DNA of 64,000 nt from Laburnicola sp. R22_1 (Eukaryota; Ascomycota; Dothideomycetes; Pleosporales; Didymosphaeriaceae): contig JACONQ010000015.1 in the NCBI GenBank assembly GCA_014281115.1, positions 2,294,001 through 2,358,000 on the forward strand, read 5' to 3'. A program made the translations under genes and the position numbers. Positions 10,397 to 22,059 of this stretch are shown in pieces. Each line of letters begins with the position of its first letter. The first letter of the stretch is position 1. The notes below the pieces were generated by a model. The model saw nothing but the letters and a program-made list of their open reading frames with translations. It was not told where the DNA came from and did no database searches.

Positions 10397-10640
10397 TGTG
10401 TTGTTTAATTAACTACCTAGGGGTAGAACGACAAAGGCTTTCATCTCAGATAATATAACAAAAAAAACCAAGCCCCCTACTTAGTAATTAAAAAAAGAGC
10501 GTAAAACAAGTAATTACAAAAAAAAGCAACTATATAAATTATACGCAAATATGCGTAGACTTATATATTTATACATATTTTTATTATTTAAGATAAAAGC
10601 CTTTGTCGTGCTACCCCTAGGTAGTTAATTTAACGCCACA
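10397..10640. repeat. Fold-back repeat made of two inverted family-E 3' ends
   Basis: The left arm starts TGTGTTGTTTAATTAACTAC and the right arm ends in its near reverse complement (GTAGTTAATTTAACGCCACA). Both arms also share the AAGGCTTT(C/T)ATCT string. Between them are about 100 bp of AT-rich DNA. Each arm equals the 3' end of family E (compare E3 at 50112). Confidence 0.7.
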
Positions 10641-10941
10641 TACATATTTTTATATAAGTAATTTACTAGCACAAAAATGCTTAGAGATGCGTAGATATAT
10701 ATAGACTTGCGTAGATATACATAAATAGTTTAAATAAATAATTTTTTTAAAGCTTTATAACCTTTTACTAGTAAAGGTATAATTTTTTTAATAGATTTAT
10801 AGAGATAATACTAGTCTTTAATTATTTAATTTAAAAATACTATTTTTATTATATAATTAGTTAGTAATTAATAAAAAACTTTTTATTATACTAGTTATTA
10901 TACATATTACGTAATATTATTATATATAAATATAGTACTAA

Positions 10942-11060
10942 TAAATTATTATATAAATTATTATATAAATTATTATATAAATTATTATATAAATTATTAT
11001 ATAAATTATTATATAAATTATTATATAAATTATTATATAAATTATTATATAAATTATTAT
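10942..11060. repeat. 12-bp tandem repeat, about 10 units
   Basis: The unit TAAATTATTATA is repeated almost without change for about 119 bp. The perfect state contrasts with the divergence all around and suggests recent expansion or correction by slippage. Confidence 0.95.
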
Positions 11061-11062
11061 TA

Positions 11063-11141
11063 GCTTGCGAAATACCTTTTTAACTTTTTTTAGTTTAAGG
11101 TTAAAGTAGATTAAAATAAAAAGTTATTATATACTATATAT
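11063..11141 (+). mobile_element. Family E copy E1, 5' fragment
   Basis: The sequence ...TTAAGGTTAAAGTAGATTAA... matches the 5' end of E3 (read on its minus strand near 51130-51200). E1 is cut by LTR element A1 and resumes at 17903. Confidence 0.6.
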
Positions 11142-11430
11142 AATATAATAGTTCTATGCTAGCCTTCTTACTAAGCACACCCCATTACCTTTCTTTTATA
11201 CTCTATTTCCTCTATCTGCGCCTTTTACCTTTCTAAAGGCGCCTTTTCTAGTTAGTATTAGTATATAGCTAGTATAGGCCTATGCCCTATACTACCCTCT
11301 ATATAAAAAAAGGCCTCCTATATTTCTTTCTTATCTACTATCTTATAATAGTCTTAATTTAACTAGCTCTTTTAACTATTCTAGCTATCCTAGGGAGATT
11401 TGCCTTATAAGGCTGTGTATCGCCCTTATA
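11142..11430 (+). repeat. A1 left LTR (289 bp)
   Basis: It contains a TATA-like CTCTATATAA, followed about 90 bp later by a conserved CTATTCTAGCTATCC, and ends CGCCCTTATA. Better-preserved copies at 44546 and 59412 show the same layout; the latter starts TGTTATA and ends CTTACA. Confidence 0.85.
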
Positions 11431-11504
11431 TTATTCTAAGATTAATCCTTTTTATTTAGCTATAGATAGTAATATAATATCTACTTCTCTTTTAAAACAC
11501 TGCC

Positions 11505-11950
11505 TATAAGTAGTTAAATTAGTAGAAGTTTTACCTTATTAGTTACTAGTTATACTAGGCAATTGCCTAAGGTCTATAAGACTACTAATATAACTTCTCT
11601 ACCTACTATAAGTAGGTAAAGATATATTAGTTTATTAGTTACTAGTTATACTAGGTAGTAGTTTTATACTAAAGTCTATAAAATTACTAATATAACTCCT
11701 CTGCCTACTATAATTAGGTAAGGATATATTAGATTAGTTACTAGTTATACTAGGTAGTTATTATACTATCTAAGGTCTATAAGACTACTAATATAACTTC
11801 TCTACCTACTATAAGTTAGTAAGGGTATATTAGTTTATTAGCTACTAGTTATACTAGATAATTATTACTCTATACTAAGGTTTATTTAAAAGGCCACTTC
11901 TACACTCCTTTGCTTACTATAAGTTAGTAAGAGTGTATTAGTTTAGAGGC
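11505..11950 (+). repeat. 5' minisatellite of A1, about 100-bp unit, four copies
   Basis: The string TTAGTTACTAGTTATACTAG recurs near 11538, 11633, 11733 and 11837 with an associated CTACTATAAGTAGGTAA motif. The same type of array occurs just inside the LTR of A2 and A3, with other unit lengths. Confidence 0.85.
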
Positions 11951-12949
11951 TGTCCTAGAAGTCCTAATATTCTAAATATAAATAATAATTAATAAATAAT
12001 AACTACTGCGCTACACTTTATAGAGCTAACTTGCCTAATAACTACCTTTTAGTGCTATTATAGTAAGAGTATAAGGCACAAAGCTAGAGAATTAGAGTTA
12101 GGCTATAAAGGTAATATAGAGGTTAAAGTTTTACATATTTTATTTTATACTTTATCTTTTATCTAGCTTAGACTATACGCTAGCTTATACGCTATATAAG
12201 ACCTACTATCCTAGATTTATCTACTATACTCTTTTTATAATCTCTACTTTACATAACTCTACTATTACCTATACTATAGTAAGTTACTGCCCTTTAATCT
12301 AAGAGGCTTCTAGAATGTTTTCTACGTCCTTTCTACCCCTAAATAGTTCTAGGATAGATAATATAAAAGGGGACGTTTGCCTACACCCTACTAATAATAG
12401 CTTATATAATACTTATAGTAGAACTTCTTTACTATACTCTACTAGTAATCTATTATTTATTAAGTAAGAAGAGTAACTAATAGTTACTTTTAAAACTACT
12501 AGTTGCCTCTCTAGTTTTATAAAAAGAAGAGTATAGTTAAACTACTTAAAAAGATCTACCCTAATAAAATTTCTTATAATGCTCCTAAGTATAATTAATA
12601 TATTGCCGCACTTAAAGCAGATTAGCTAAGTAATAAATTTTTACTAATAGACTTTAAGTGACTTACGCACTAAGGCAAAGCTAAATTTAAAACTACTAGA
12701 AAGTTTAGCGCGTTTATAGCGTAATTTAAACTAGACTAATTACTCTAATATAGCCTAGAAATAAAATAATTACTTGCTACCTATTAGCTTTAGGCTTAAT
12801 ATTACTTTTCTTAAGGCTTACTTTTAGAAAAGTTACTTAAATTAGTAGCTAGGGCTGTTACAAAGTCTAAAGACAACTCTAAATAAAAAAGTATTATTTA
12901 GACTTTATATAAGCGCGCTAATATATTTAAATAGGGTTTTACTATATTT

Positions 12950-14860
12950 AAGATATAGATACCTTATACTATAATATATATAATAGAGAAGAAATTCTAA
13001 TTCTATTCTAATAGTGCTAATAACGCAGCTATTAAAGAGAACTTATTTACTTCTAATAAAACTCTTTCTTTTATTAAAAATACTTATAATTTACAGCACT
13101 ATACTTATATATCTCTAAAAAACTCTAGCTTAGAAATATCTAATCTACTATATAGTTTACGCCGCCCTAATATAACTAAACAAAGCTTATTTTATCTAGT
13201 TGCGTCCTAATATGCGTCCTAGCTAGCGCTCTAATATGCACCCTATTATCTACCCTAGCTTATAGTGCTTACTTTGCAGCTAAATAACACCCTTTATTAC
13301 TTTCTAGTCTCTAGATATATATAAACTAAGCTTACTAATAGCGTCTAGATAGATATACTCTAGAGTAAATACACTTCTACTACCCCTAGTGTATCTAAGC
13401 TAGAACGCTTTATAAAGCTACCTAATATTAATAAGTACTATAAAAAAGATTAATTTAGTTTTAGTATTAAAGATTAGCTAGAGAATATGCATAATAAGCT
13501 CTATGTAAACACAGACTATTACTAAGGTAATAATAATAAGAAAAATTAAAATAACCTTATAAAAGCTATTCTTAGCTACCTTAAAGGCGCGCCTTAAGAG
13601 GCATCGCAAAATTAATATTAAATAAATTAGGCCCTTTAAGAAGATTATAGACTTAAAGTACTTTTTAAATTTCTAGAAAAGACTTACTATAATTTCTTTA
13701 CTAAGATTGCTTTCTAATAGGCATATAAGAAGTTTTATAAGCTCTTCCTCTCTAATAAAATAGACGCCTAGATATTTCTATAGGCTTTTAAGAGCCTAGC
13801 TAGAAAAGGTAGACTAGATATAAAGACCTAGAAGGATAAATTATAACTTAAGTTAACTAGAAGTCTTAAGTTAATACTTTAGAAAGAGATAAAAGACCCT
13901 AATATTAACTACCTAGTAATTAAACACTAGATAACTATAGCTAGCTACACTCTCTATAATAATAGTATGTTTTTTGCGACTAAGAGGTTTCTAATAAAAA
14001 TATTATAATAATAGTAGATATCCCTTCTACTATTATATACACAGAAAAGCGTTTTAAGGTATAATAGTATAATAAATTCTTTCTAGGCGTATATAAAGAC
14101 TTCTTATAAGGTACTACCCTCTAGATTAATACTCTTATATATAGTAACTAGAAAAGAAACACCCTATTTTAGACCTACTTCTCCCTTTTTAACTCTTTAT
14201 AATTAGACTAAAGTATAGTGTATAAAGCATAACACCTACTTTAGCTATAGTAAGAAACTTAGAGGCCTATACTTGCGTTACTATCTTAAGGCAGCTATAT
14301 AAGTAAATATAAAAGTAGAGAATAATCTAAATTTAAATAAACTTAGTATTACCTACTACTCTAATTTAGAGATAGGTAAGTTGTTAGATAATAAGGCTTT
14401 ATATACGCACTACTAGACTACTTTAATTTAGTAGCTTATATAAAAGCTACTAAACTAATTAATTTAGACAAACTATAATTTTAACTATAAAATATAGATG
14501 CTAAACTAAAATCGCTACCTATAGGCAGCAAGATAGTAACAGTTCCTAAGCTATTTAGAGGCCCCTAGCTAGTTATACTAGTATAAATTAAATTCTAAAG
14601 GTTAGCTCTTAGGTTATAAGCCTTAATAGACACTAGTACTAGCGCTTATAACCTTATTACTTTAAGGTATATAAAAGTAGTATAAAAATAGCTTAAAGCC
14701 AAACTCCTCTACCTAAAGACACTAATCCCCCTTAAGAACTTTATAGAGAAGAGAAGTGTAAAGGTAGATACTTATTTTATAGTCTAGCTTAATATTAATA
14801 AATATAGTATTACTATATAGTTTATCTTTTATAAAATAGGAAACTATAATCTTATTATTA
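12950..14860 (+). pseudogene. A1 gag and aspartic protease, RIP-degenerate
   Basis: From about 13390 a stop-riddled but long frame reads as a gag-like protein (SKLERFIKLPNINKYYKKD, then NMHNKLYVNTDYY). Near 14623 the protease motif ALIDTSTSAYNLI appears where retroviral-type aspartic proteases have a DTGA core, so the catalytic Asp is kept and the Gly is lost. The frame continues after the B1 insertion as KLTTQLTLRTTAFIRKI but shows no RT palm motif. A2 carries the same regions. The gag call rests on position and on protein character, not on a named domain. Confidence 0.6.
13969..14060. mobile_element. H1: 92-bp insertion with 10-bp target duplication
   Basis: ATAATAGTAT occurs on both sides (13959-13968 and 14061-14070), and A2 lacks the insert at the matching place. 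It starts GTTTTTTGCGACTAAGAGG and ends GCGTTTTAAGGT. No clear terminal inverted repeat is visible. Related copies lie near 41451, 44375 and 61640. Confidence 0.75.
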
Positions 14861-14863
14861 GTA

Positions 14864-15988
14864 TATTAGAAAAGTTTTTTTAAAAAGACTACTTAGACGT
14901 ACGCAGACGTGTGCAAAGTTACGCATTTGTGCGTATTTTTGTATAAGTAATTTGTTAGCATAAAAATGCTTAAAGATACGTAAAGGTGCGTAGAGGTGCG
15001 CAGATATGTATATTAAAAGAGTTTTTTTAGAAAAGTTGCTTAGACGTGCACTGACGTGCGCAGAGTTACGCATTTATGCGTATTTTTATATAAGCAATTT
15101 GTTAGCACAAAAATGCTTAAAGATACGCAGACTTGCGCAGACTTGCGCAAATGTGCACAAATAGTCTAAATAAGTAATTTTTTAAAGCTTTATAACTTTT
15201 TAACTAGTAAAGCTATAAATTAATTTTTTTAATAGATTTATAAAGAAAATACTAGTCTTTAATTATTTAATTTAAAAATACTATTTTTATTACGTAATTA
15301 GTTAGTAATTAATAAAAGACTCTTTATTTTGCTGGTTATTATATATATTACGTAGTAATATTAAATAAATATATAGTACTAATAATAGAATATATAAATA
15401 TTAAAAAAGTTTTAATAAAAGTAAAGTAGTTAAAAAGTTATTAAAGTTTAAACTTTTTTAAATAGTGTTCTTTGCCAAGCCACTAATTTTCGTCTAATCT
15501 AATTCTTTTAAATAATTATAAAACTATATTTTTTCTATTTTTAAACCTATAAAACTTAGAATTTAGGATTAGGTAGAAGCTCTATATAATACGCTAAAAA
15601 TTAATACTATTATATTAACTACTAATTGCTATTTAGTAAAGGACTTTATGCTTTAAAAAAATCTAATTTTTTAAAAGCTTACTAAGCAGATTACTAAGTA
15701 GATTACTAAGCTTTTTTAAAATTTTAGCCAATTAAAGAGCTTTATTTACTGATTAATCAGTATTATTTTAATAGCCTAGGTGCTATAGGTGCCTTATAAG
15801 CACTAGGTGCCCTAGGTGCCCTAGGTGCACTGGCGGCATAGGTGCGCATCCTTGCGCAACCTTGCGCATGCGCACGCTAAAAAAAAAGTAGTATCACGGG
15901 TGCGCTTAGAGCGCTTTTAGTGCGCAAGCGTGCGCAGAGCCGCCCAGGTGCCACAGGTACGCACGCACGCTCAAAATTTTTTCTGATG
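14864..15988. mobile_element. B1: complete non-autonomous element with TA duplication (1,125 bp)
   Basis: A2 is uninterrupted here (TTATTAGTAGGAAG near 51790), whereas A1 has the insert between two TAs (14862-14863, 15989-15990). The ends are short imperfect TIRs: TATTAGAAAAGTTTT against CATCAGAAAAAATTTT. The first 310 bp hold two copies of a unit of about 155 bp with GCGCAGACTTGCGC-like motifs; the last 200 bp are GC-rich (GGTGCCCTAGGTGCC, TTGCGCATGCGCA). The middle is AT-rich with no frame. The TA duplication suggests mobilisation by a Tc1/mariner-type transposase. Confidence 0.85.
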
Positions 15989-15990
15989 TA

Positions 15991-17613
15991 GGAAATTTTT
16001 AAATAAGCTAACTACCTAGTTAACACTTAGAACTACCGCTTTTATTAGAAAGATAATAAGAATCTAACCTTTACTAGTAACCTTATCCTACTATAGACTT
16101 CTCTACTATCTAACTCTTCCTACTAGAATAATACTACCTAATAGAATAATACTACCTAATAGAATAGCCTACTTAAAAAGTAAAACTATACCTACTAAAT
16201 AACTTACTTATTAAAAGCTAACTAAAGTGTCTTTAAGAAGATTTCTGTCTAGCTTCCTAGCCCCACTATCTTAGTTATTAGAACGTACTTAAAGGCTTAC
16301 TAAAAACTAAGCTATAAGGACACCTTTAATAAAAATAGTAGCGTTAAGGCTATTAAGCTGCCTTTTTTAGATAAGGAACTATTAGATAATAAATTGCCTT
16401 TTAGTTATCCTGTCCCTACTACCTAAAGAAGTCACTAGCAAGACTAGTCTCTAGGAATTATATAGCAGAATCTAAGTCTTACTTCTAATCCTAAACCTAG
16501 AGACTATAAACGTACTAGAGAAGCTAATCTATAAATTAGACAGCTTTTACCTATAGAATTAACTATTTAATTAAAACTACTCTAGCTAGAATAACCTAGG
16601 TTAGCATCCTCCCGCCCTACTAAATTGCTAACTAGAAAGAAGAACTTAGCATTACTTACTATAGTAATAGCCCTAAAGATTATAGCGCCGCCTATTATAG
16701 TAGTAGATTAAAGAATAAAGAGCCTATCTATTATAATAATCTTTCTAATAGTAATCCTAAATTTACTAACCTAATTAATTCTAAGTTTAACTTTCTATAG
16801 AAAGAATGCTTAGATAATAAATCTAATAGTAAACTACCTATTAAAATCTTCTAGACTACTAATAATTAGGAGCTACCTCCTAACTATTAGCCCTTACTCT
16901 AATCTACTAGTTATCTAACTTATTCTGCCCCTAGAGGCACCCTAAGCCACTAAAATAAGTAGTCTAGTTTACTACTAGTTAAGCAGCTTCCTAACTAGCC
17001 TACTATACACAGGCACCTATTACTTTTAGTGCTCTTACTCCTAGTAGCTTTTCTACTAGCTAGCTTACTACTAATTTAGTAGTACCCTAACTAATATATA
17101 TATATAGGGTACTTATAACTTTTAGTACCTCTACCCCTAGACGTCTCTACTACTACTAGTAGCATCTATAGCTTTAGAAGCTGCCCTATCCTAATTAAAA
17201 ACTATATAGTTAGGTTAAGATATTTTTTAACACTCTTCTATAGTACTAGAAAATATTATATAATATAATTGCGCCCGCGTATAATAAACTAACTAGATTT
17301 TTTTTAGCTAACTATATTTTTATATAGCGTTAGAGCTCAGAATATACTTTAATAGTAAAATACTAAACGCTAAGATATAGTTTCTACTATATTTTTTTAC
17401 TAATTTACTAATTTACCTCTAATAACTTTTCTTAATATCTCTACTAAATAGCAACTAAATTAAAACCTAAGGCTACTATTAGAACTATAGAGGCCTATTA
17501 CCTCTATTACAACCCTTTTTAGCTCTAAAATAGTGCTAGTTACGTTAAAAATCCGCTAAAACACTCTATTTTTACATACTTTCCTTCCTATTTTTAGACT
17601 TTAAAAGGGGAGT
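15991..17613 (+). other. A1 interior downstream of the protease, up to the polypurine tract
   Basis: The continuation of the A coding frame is heavily RIP-mutated, with many TAA/TAG. It is Ser/Thr/Leu-rich when read through and has no RT, RNase H or integrase signature. It ends with the purine run AAAAGGGGAG at 17603-17612. A2 51800-53421 is the homologous stretch. Confidence 0.6.
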
Positions 17614-17902
17614 TATATAATAGTCCTATACTAGCCTTCTTACTAAGTACACTCTATTACCTTTCTTTTATATTATATTTCTCCTATTTATATCTTTTAT
17701 CTTTTTAAAGACGCCTTTCCTAGTTAGTATTAGTATATAGCTAGCGTAGGCCTATGCCCTATACCGCCCTCTATATAAGAAAGGGCCCCCTATATCCCTT
17801 TCTTATCTACTATCTTAGAATAGTCTTAATTTAACTAGCTCTTTTAACTATTCTAGCTATTCTAGAGAGGTTTGCCCTATAAGGCCGTGTATCGCCCTTA
17901 TA
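17614..17902 (+). repeat. A1 right LTR (289 bp)
   Basis: A direct repeat of 11142-11430, equal in length, differing mainly by C/T and G/A changes. Confidence 0.85.
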
Positions 17903-18956
17903 TATCGTACCTAATTTTAATTAAAAAATCTTAAATATTTAATAATATAATAATAGTTTAAACTTTAAACTTACTTATACCTTGCTTATACTTTATAAGC
18001 TTCTAATTTATATAAAATTTACTTATAGCGTATATAGTATACCTAGCTTATTACTACTACTATTATTAGGTATCTATACTTACGCTGCTATACAGCGTAC
18101 TTGCTTAGATAAGCTAACTTAGTAATAATAGTAATAATAGCTAGAAGAATCTTATAGATTTATATAATACTCTTACTATACTGGAGCTTATTAATAAAGA
18201 TCTTATTATTTTCTTATATCCCCTACTAGAGAATTCTATTACTAATAAGGAGTAATTGCGTCTACTAAAGTAGAAATATAGTCTTACTATCTTTTATAAA
18301 CTAAATTAGCTACTAGTCTAACTAGTATATATAGATAGCGTTATAACTAGTTAAGTGTATCTATCTATTATACTAGATAAGTATTTTATAGATAGAATAA
18401 AACTCTAGTATAGTTACCTTAGTAGTAGTAGTATACATCTTTAGTATATACTATTTAGTAATAGCAAGTACTTCTTTAGAAATAACGTTAATGTCTAGAT
18501 AGATAGTAGGCTTAGAGAGATAGTAGAAACTTTATTAAGAAGGACTTTAATATAGTAATAGAGCAATAGTGTATTTAGTATATATTATCCTTATTCTACT
18601 ACTTATAAGAAATATACCTATTAATATATTAACTTGTATTATTTGCGATAATCTAAATAGTAGTTTATAATTTAGAATAGTAAAAGAAGAATAAATAACT
18701 GTAGTATTACTATGCTAAAGTTTTATTCCTCCCCTAAAGTTCTAAGTAGCCTTGTTATAAAATTTTTGCATGTAGAAGCTTTGCGCTAAGACTACTAAGC
18801 TCGCTTAGTAGTTTAAACGCGTATTTTTAATTATCTTTTTATGCTCTTTTTAGTTCCTAAGTAGAGGGCTCTGTTTTTTTTTATATTATTTAAGATAAAA
18901 GCCTTTGTCGTTCTACCCTTAGGTAGATAATTTAATAACACATATATAAATTTTTA
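17903..18956 (+). mobile_element. Family E copy E1, remainder after A1
   Basis: It starts at the point where the 11063-11141 fragment broke off (ACCTAATTTTAATTAAA) and ends with the E 3' terminus (CCTAGGTAG-like, then ATAACACATAT). It contains the uninterrupted version of the site where gypsy C entered copy E2 (GTATATAGTATACCTAGC near 18030). Confidence 0.7.
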
Positions 18957-20165
18957 AAAAGTTATAATAATAATAAAGTAGTTAAAAAGTTATTAAAGTT
19001 TAAACTTTTAAAATAGTGTTCTTTACTAAGCCACTAATTTTAGTCTAATCTTATTCTTTTAAATAATTATAAAACTCTATTTTTTCTATTTTTAAATCTA
19101 TATAACCTAGAATTTATATTAGGAAAAGTTTTAAGTAAGCGTGTATACCTATAGCACCTAAGTGGCTCTATATACACCTATACACTAAAAGCGCTTAGAG
19201 CGTACTAGTAATACTACTCTTTTTTAGTGTGCGTATATATAAGGTTGCGTAAGAATGCGCACCTATGCTACTAGTGCACCTAGAGTAGCTAGAGTAGCTA
19301 GAGTATTCTAAATGCCTATACTACTTATAAAATACTAATTGATTAGCAAATAAAGCTTTTTAATTAGTTAAAATTAAAAAATCTTAGTAATTTACTTAGT
19401 AAGCTGCTTAGTAAGCTTTAAAAAATTAGAATGTTTTTAAAGTATAAAGTTAAAGTCTTTTACTAGATAGTAATTACTAGTTAATATAATAGTATTAAGT
19501 ACTAGCATATTATATAGAACTACTACTTAACCCTAAATTCTAGGTTTAGTAGGTTTAAAAATAGAAAAATATAGTTTTATAATTATTTAAAAGAATTAGA
19601 TTAGGCGAAAATTAGTGGCTTAGCAAAGAGTACTATTTTAAAAAGTATAAACTTTAATAACTTTTTAACTACTTTACTTTAATTAAAAGTTTTTTTAAAA
19701 GTTTTAATAATATATTATTAGTACTATATTTCTATATAGTACTATTACGTAATATATATAATAACTAGTAAAATAAAGCGTGCTTTATTAATTGCTAACT
19801 AATTCTATAATAAAAATAGTATTTTTAAATTAAATAATTAAAGACTAGTATTTTCTCTATAAATCGATTAAAAATAATTAAATATATAGCTTTACTAGTA
19901 AAAAAGTTATAAAGCTTTAATAAAATTACCTATTTAGACTATTTATGCACATTTATATATATTTGCGCATATTTATATATCTTTAAGTATTGTTATACTA
20001 GTAAATTGCTTATATAAAAATATATAAGTATGCGTATATCTACGCATATTTACGCACAGTTAAGCAGTCTCTCTAGAAAAACATTTCTAATATAGGGTTA
20101 GATAGTAGTTCTATATAACACGCTAGTAATTAATACTATTATATTAACTAGTCTTTTTTATATAG
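18957..20165. mobile_element. Nested pair of family B elements: B3 (19117-20092) inside B4
   Basis: B4 fragments (18957-19116 and 20095-20165) read continuously when the middle is removed. B3 is 976 bp, lies in the opposite orientation to B4, is flanked by TA on both sides (19115-19116, 20093-20094), and its ends are TATTAGGAAAAG and the reverse complement of TATTAGAAATG. No coding capacity. Confidence 0.8.
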
Positions 20166-22059
20166 CGTTATTTTATCTATCTAGGGTAGAATAACAACGG
20201 CTTTTATCTTAAATAACATAACAAAAAAGTAGAGCCCTCTGCTTAGTAATTAAAAAAGGCGTAAAAGGTAATAATAATAAAAAAGTTATAACAAATAATA
20301 ATAATTATTATAATAGTAACCAATCTAACTATTTTATTACTCTTTTATAGTAAATCTCTCCTTACAACTAGTAAGCTATATACTACCCTCTAGGATTTTG
20401 CCACTACCTATCTTCTCTATTAGAAAGAGAAATATTACAGACCTTTTAGTGTACAGTATAACGCTATAAGGGAAAGCTATAGGTGTGCTAAAAACGTATT
20501 TAAAAAAGGTAAAGTAGTAAGATAGGTTAGGCTAGAGACTATTTGTTAGTACGTGCAAATTAGCCCCTTATACTAATAATAAGGTAGTTAATTATAAGAT
20601 ATACTAGGTACTAAAGTTAATAATAATATAATGCGCAACTACTACTTACGTAGTATAAAATACGTAACTAAATAAAGATTGTCTATTTATACTACCTTGT
20701 TATCCTTGCAAATATTAAATTACTAGTTAAGACCTTAAGATTAGTTATTATATCTATCTCTTGCCCTAAAGACGTCATTGCTACTAAACGTGTGGTGTTG
20801 CGCCCCTATCTCGAAGATGCAAATAATAATAACGTAGCTAAGTATAATAGCTAGACGCCACTTAATATTAAAAACTATATAGTTTATGCTAAGGATATAT
20901 ACAGCGAGTAGATAGCTGCTATAGAGTTAGATTGCTATATTAAGGAGAATACGCATCTTCTTAAGCAGGAGCCTAGAATTAAAGGTAAAATAAGCCTTAT
21001 AATATAGATTACACTATGCTAGTTTAAGTATAAGATGCTTATAACTATTAGTAAGAACTAAAATATAGTTATTTTTATAAAGTAAGAGTCTGGGCTAGCG
21101 ACTATATACTACTGCGTAGCTTATAGAAGCAATTACTGTCTAATATTAGATTTCTAATTAATAGCTAGTTACTTTAAAGATAGTAGTTATATAAAGTAGG
21201 TAATAGAGGTATAAATAATATATAAGTACGCAATTGTACTATAAGATATTTAGAAGAGAGAGCTAAAGTAGTGTTAGGGTACTATTTAGTGTTAGGAGTA
21301 GAAAGCGCGCGCAATTTATTATATATTGCGACAGCACTAAATCGTGCGTCTAGAGGTTCTAAGTGGTTAATTATTAGATAATAGAGTAGTAGGTAGAGGT
21401 CTATTGTCTAGTAAGGCAGTGGCGAAAAGTTAAAAGGTGAGTGTTAATTGTCTAGTAACGTAGTAGGTAGGTAGGCAGATAGAGTATTATTGTTATAGGT
21501 TGTCTTAGAAGCTAGGGGGAGACGTTAGAAAAACTTTAATGCGCTCTAGTTCTAGGACTTAGCGCTCGCACGTAATATTATATTATATAATATTATATGG
21601 GCACTGTAACGCAATAAAAAAACGCAGTAATTAAACGTAGTAGGGCCACTTAAAAACCAAATAAGTGGAGGTAGTTTATACTCCTGCCCAGGAGGGCTAT
21701 CTTCTCTATACTCTTCTTACTACTACTTATTCTTATTCTTACTACGTTACTATCTTTACTTTTTATTTTTCTTATACGGCCGCAAAATCTTAACTACTAC
21801 TAGAAGCTTTTTCTACTATAGCTATACCCGTGCGCTCTAGCAATATATAAGAAACATCCTTTCTTTTTTTAATAGTTACTTACTACTATATTTTAGTCTA
21901 TCTTCTAGCCTTACTAATAATATAATAGTAAGAAGCTATTATTATTATATAAATATTACTATATTATTGCTTAGGCCTTTATATAAAAGAATAGCCTTAC
22001 ACTTAAGAATTTAAAGTTGCGTAAAAATAGTATATAGGCTAAATAGATTATTAGTTATA
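20166..22059. other. Family E 3' end (to about 20290) then unassigned RIP-degraded repeat F
   Basis: 20166-20290 is an inverted E 3' end (GTAGAATAACAACGGC type). The rest to 22059 has no intact frame. A GGGGGAGACG purine run at about 21512 followed by AGAAAAACTTTAATG could be a polypurine tract and LTR start. The stretch 21680-22058 recurs inverted at about 54010-54350, so it is a repeat. I could not assign a transposon class. Confidence 0.5.

Larger units (their letters stand above)
8426..10945. mobile_element. Family B element B2, interrupted and truncated, first element of the AT-rich block
   Basis: It begins right after a TA with TATTAGGAAAGTTTTTC, nearly the same terminus as the complete copy B1 (14864), followed by the typical subterminal motif ATGCGCAGACTTGCG. 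P1 (8524-10394) and a fold-back repeat (10397-10640) sit inside it. The body resumes at 10641 and matches B1 until about 10945, where a 12-bp tandem array replaces the rest. No coding capacity was seen. Confidence 0.65.
11142..17902 (+). mobile_element. A1: LTR element of family A (gag-protease type)
   Basis: Two 289-bp direct repeats (11142-11430 and 17614-17902) bound a 6.2-kb interior. A polypurine tract, AAAAGGGGAG, sits directly before the right LTR. Removing insertions B1 (14864-15988) and H1 (13969-14060) leaves about 5.2 kb, the same as A2 without its own insertions. The interior has a minisatellite, a gag-like frame and an aspartic protease; I found no reverse transcriptase or integrase motif, so it is probably non-autonomous. 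Target duplications are unclear because of RIP. The element lies inside E1. Confidence 0.8.

Noticed and set aside
14858..15073. 71-codon minus-strand frame with internal repetition
   Set aside because: It is produced by the duplicated subterminal unit of about 155 bp in B1, not by a gene.
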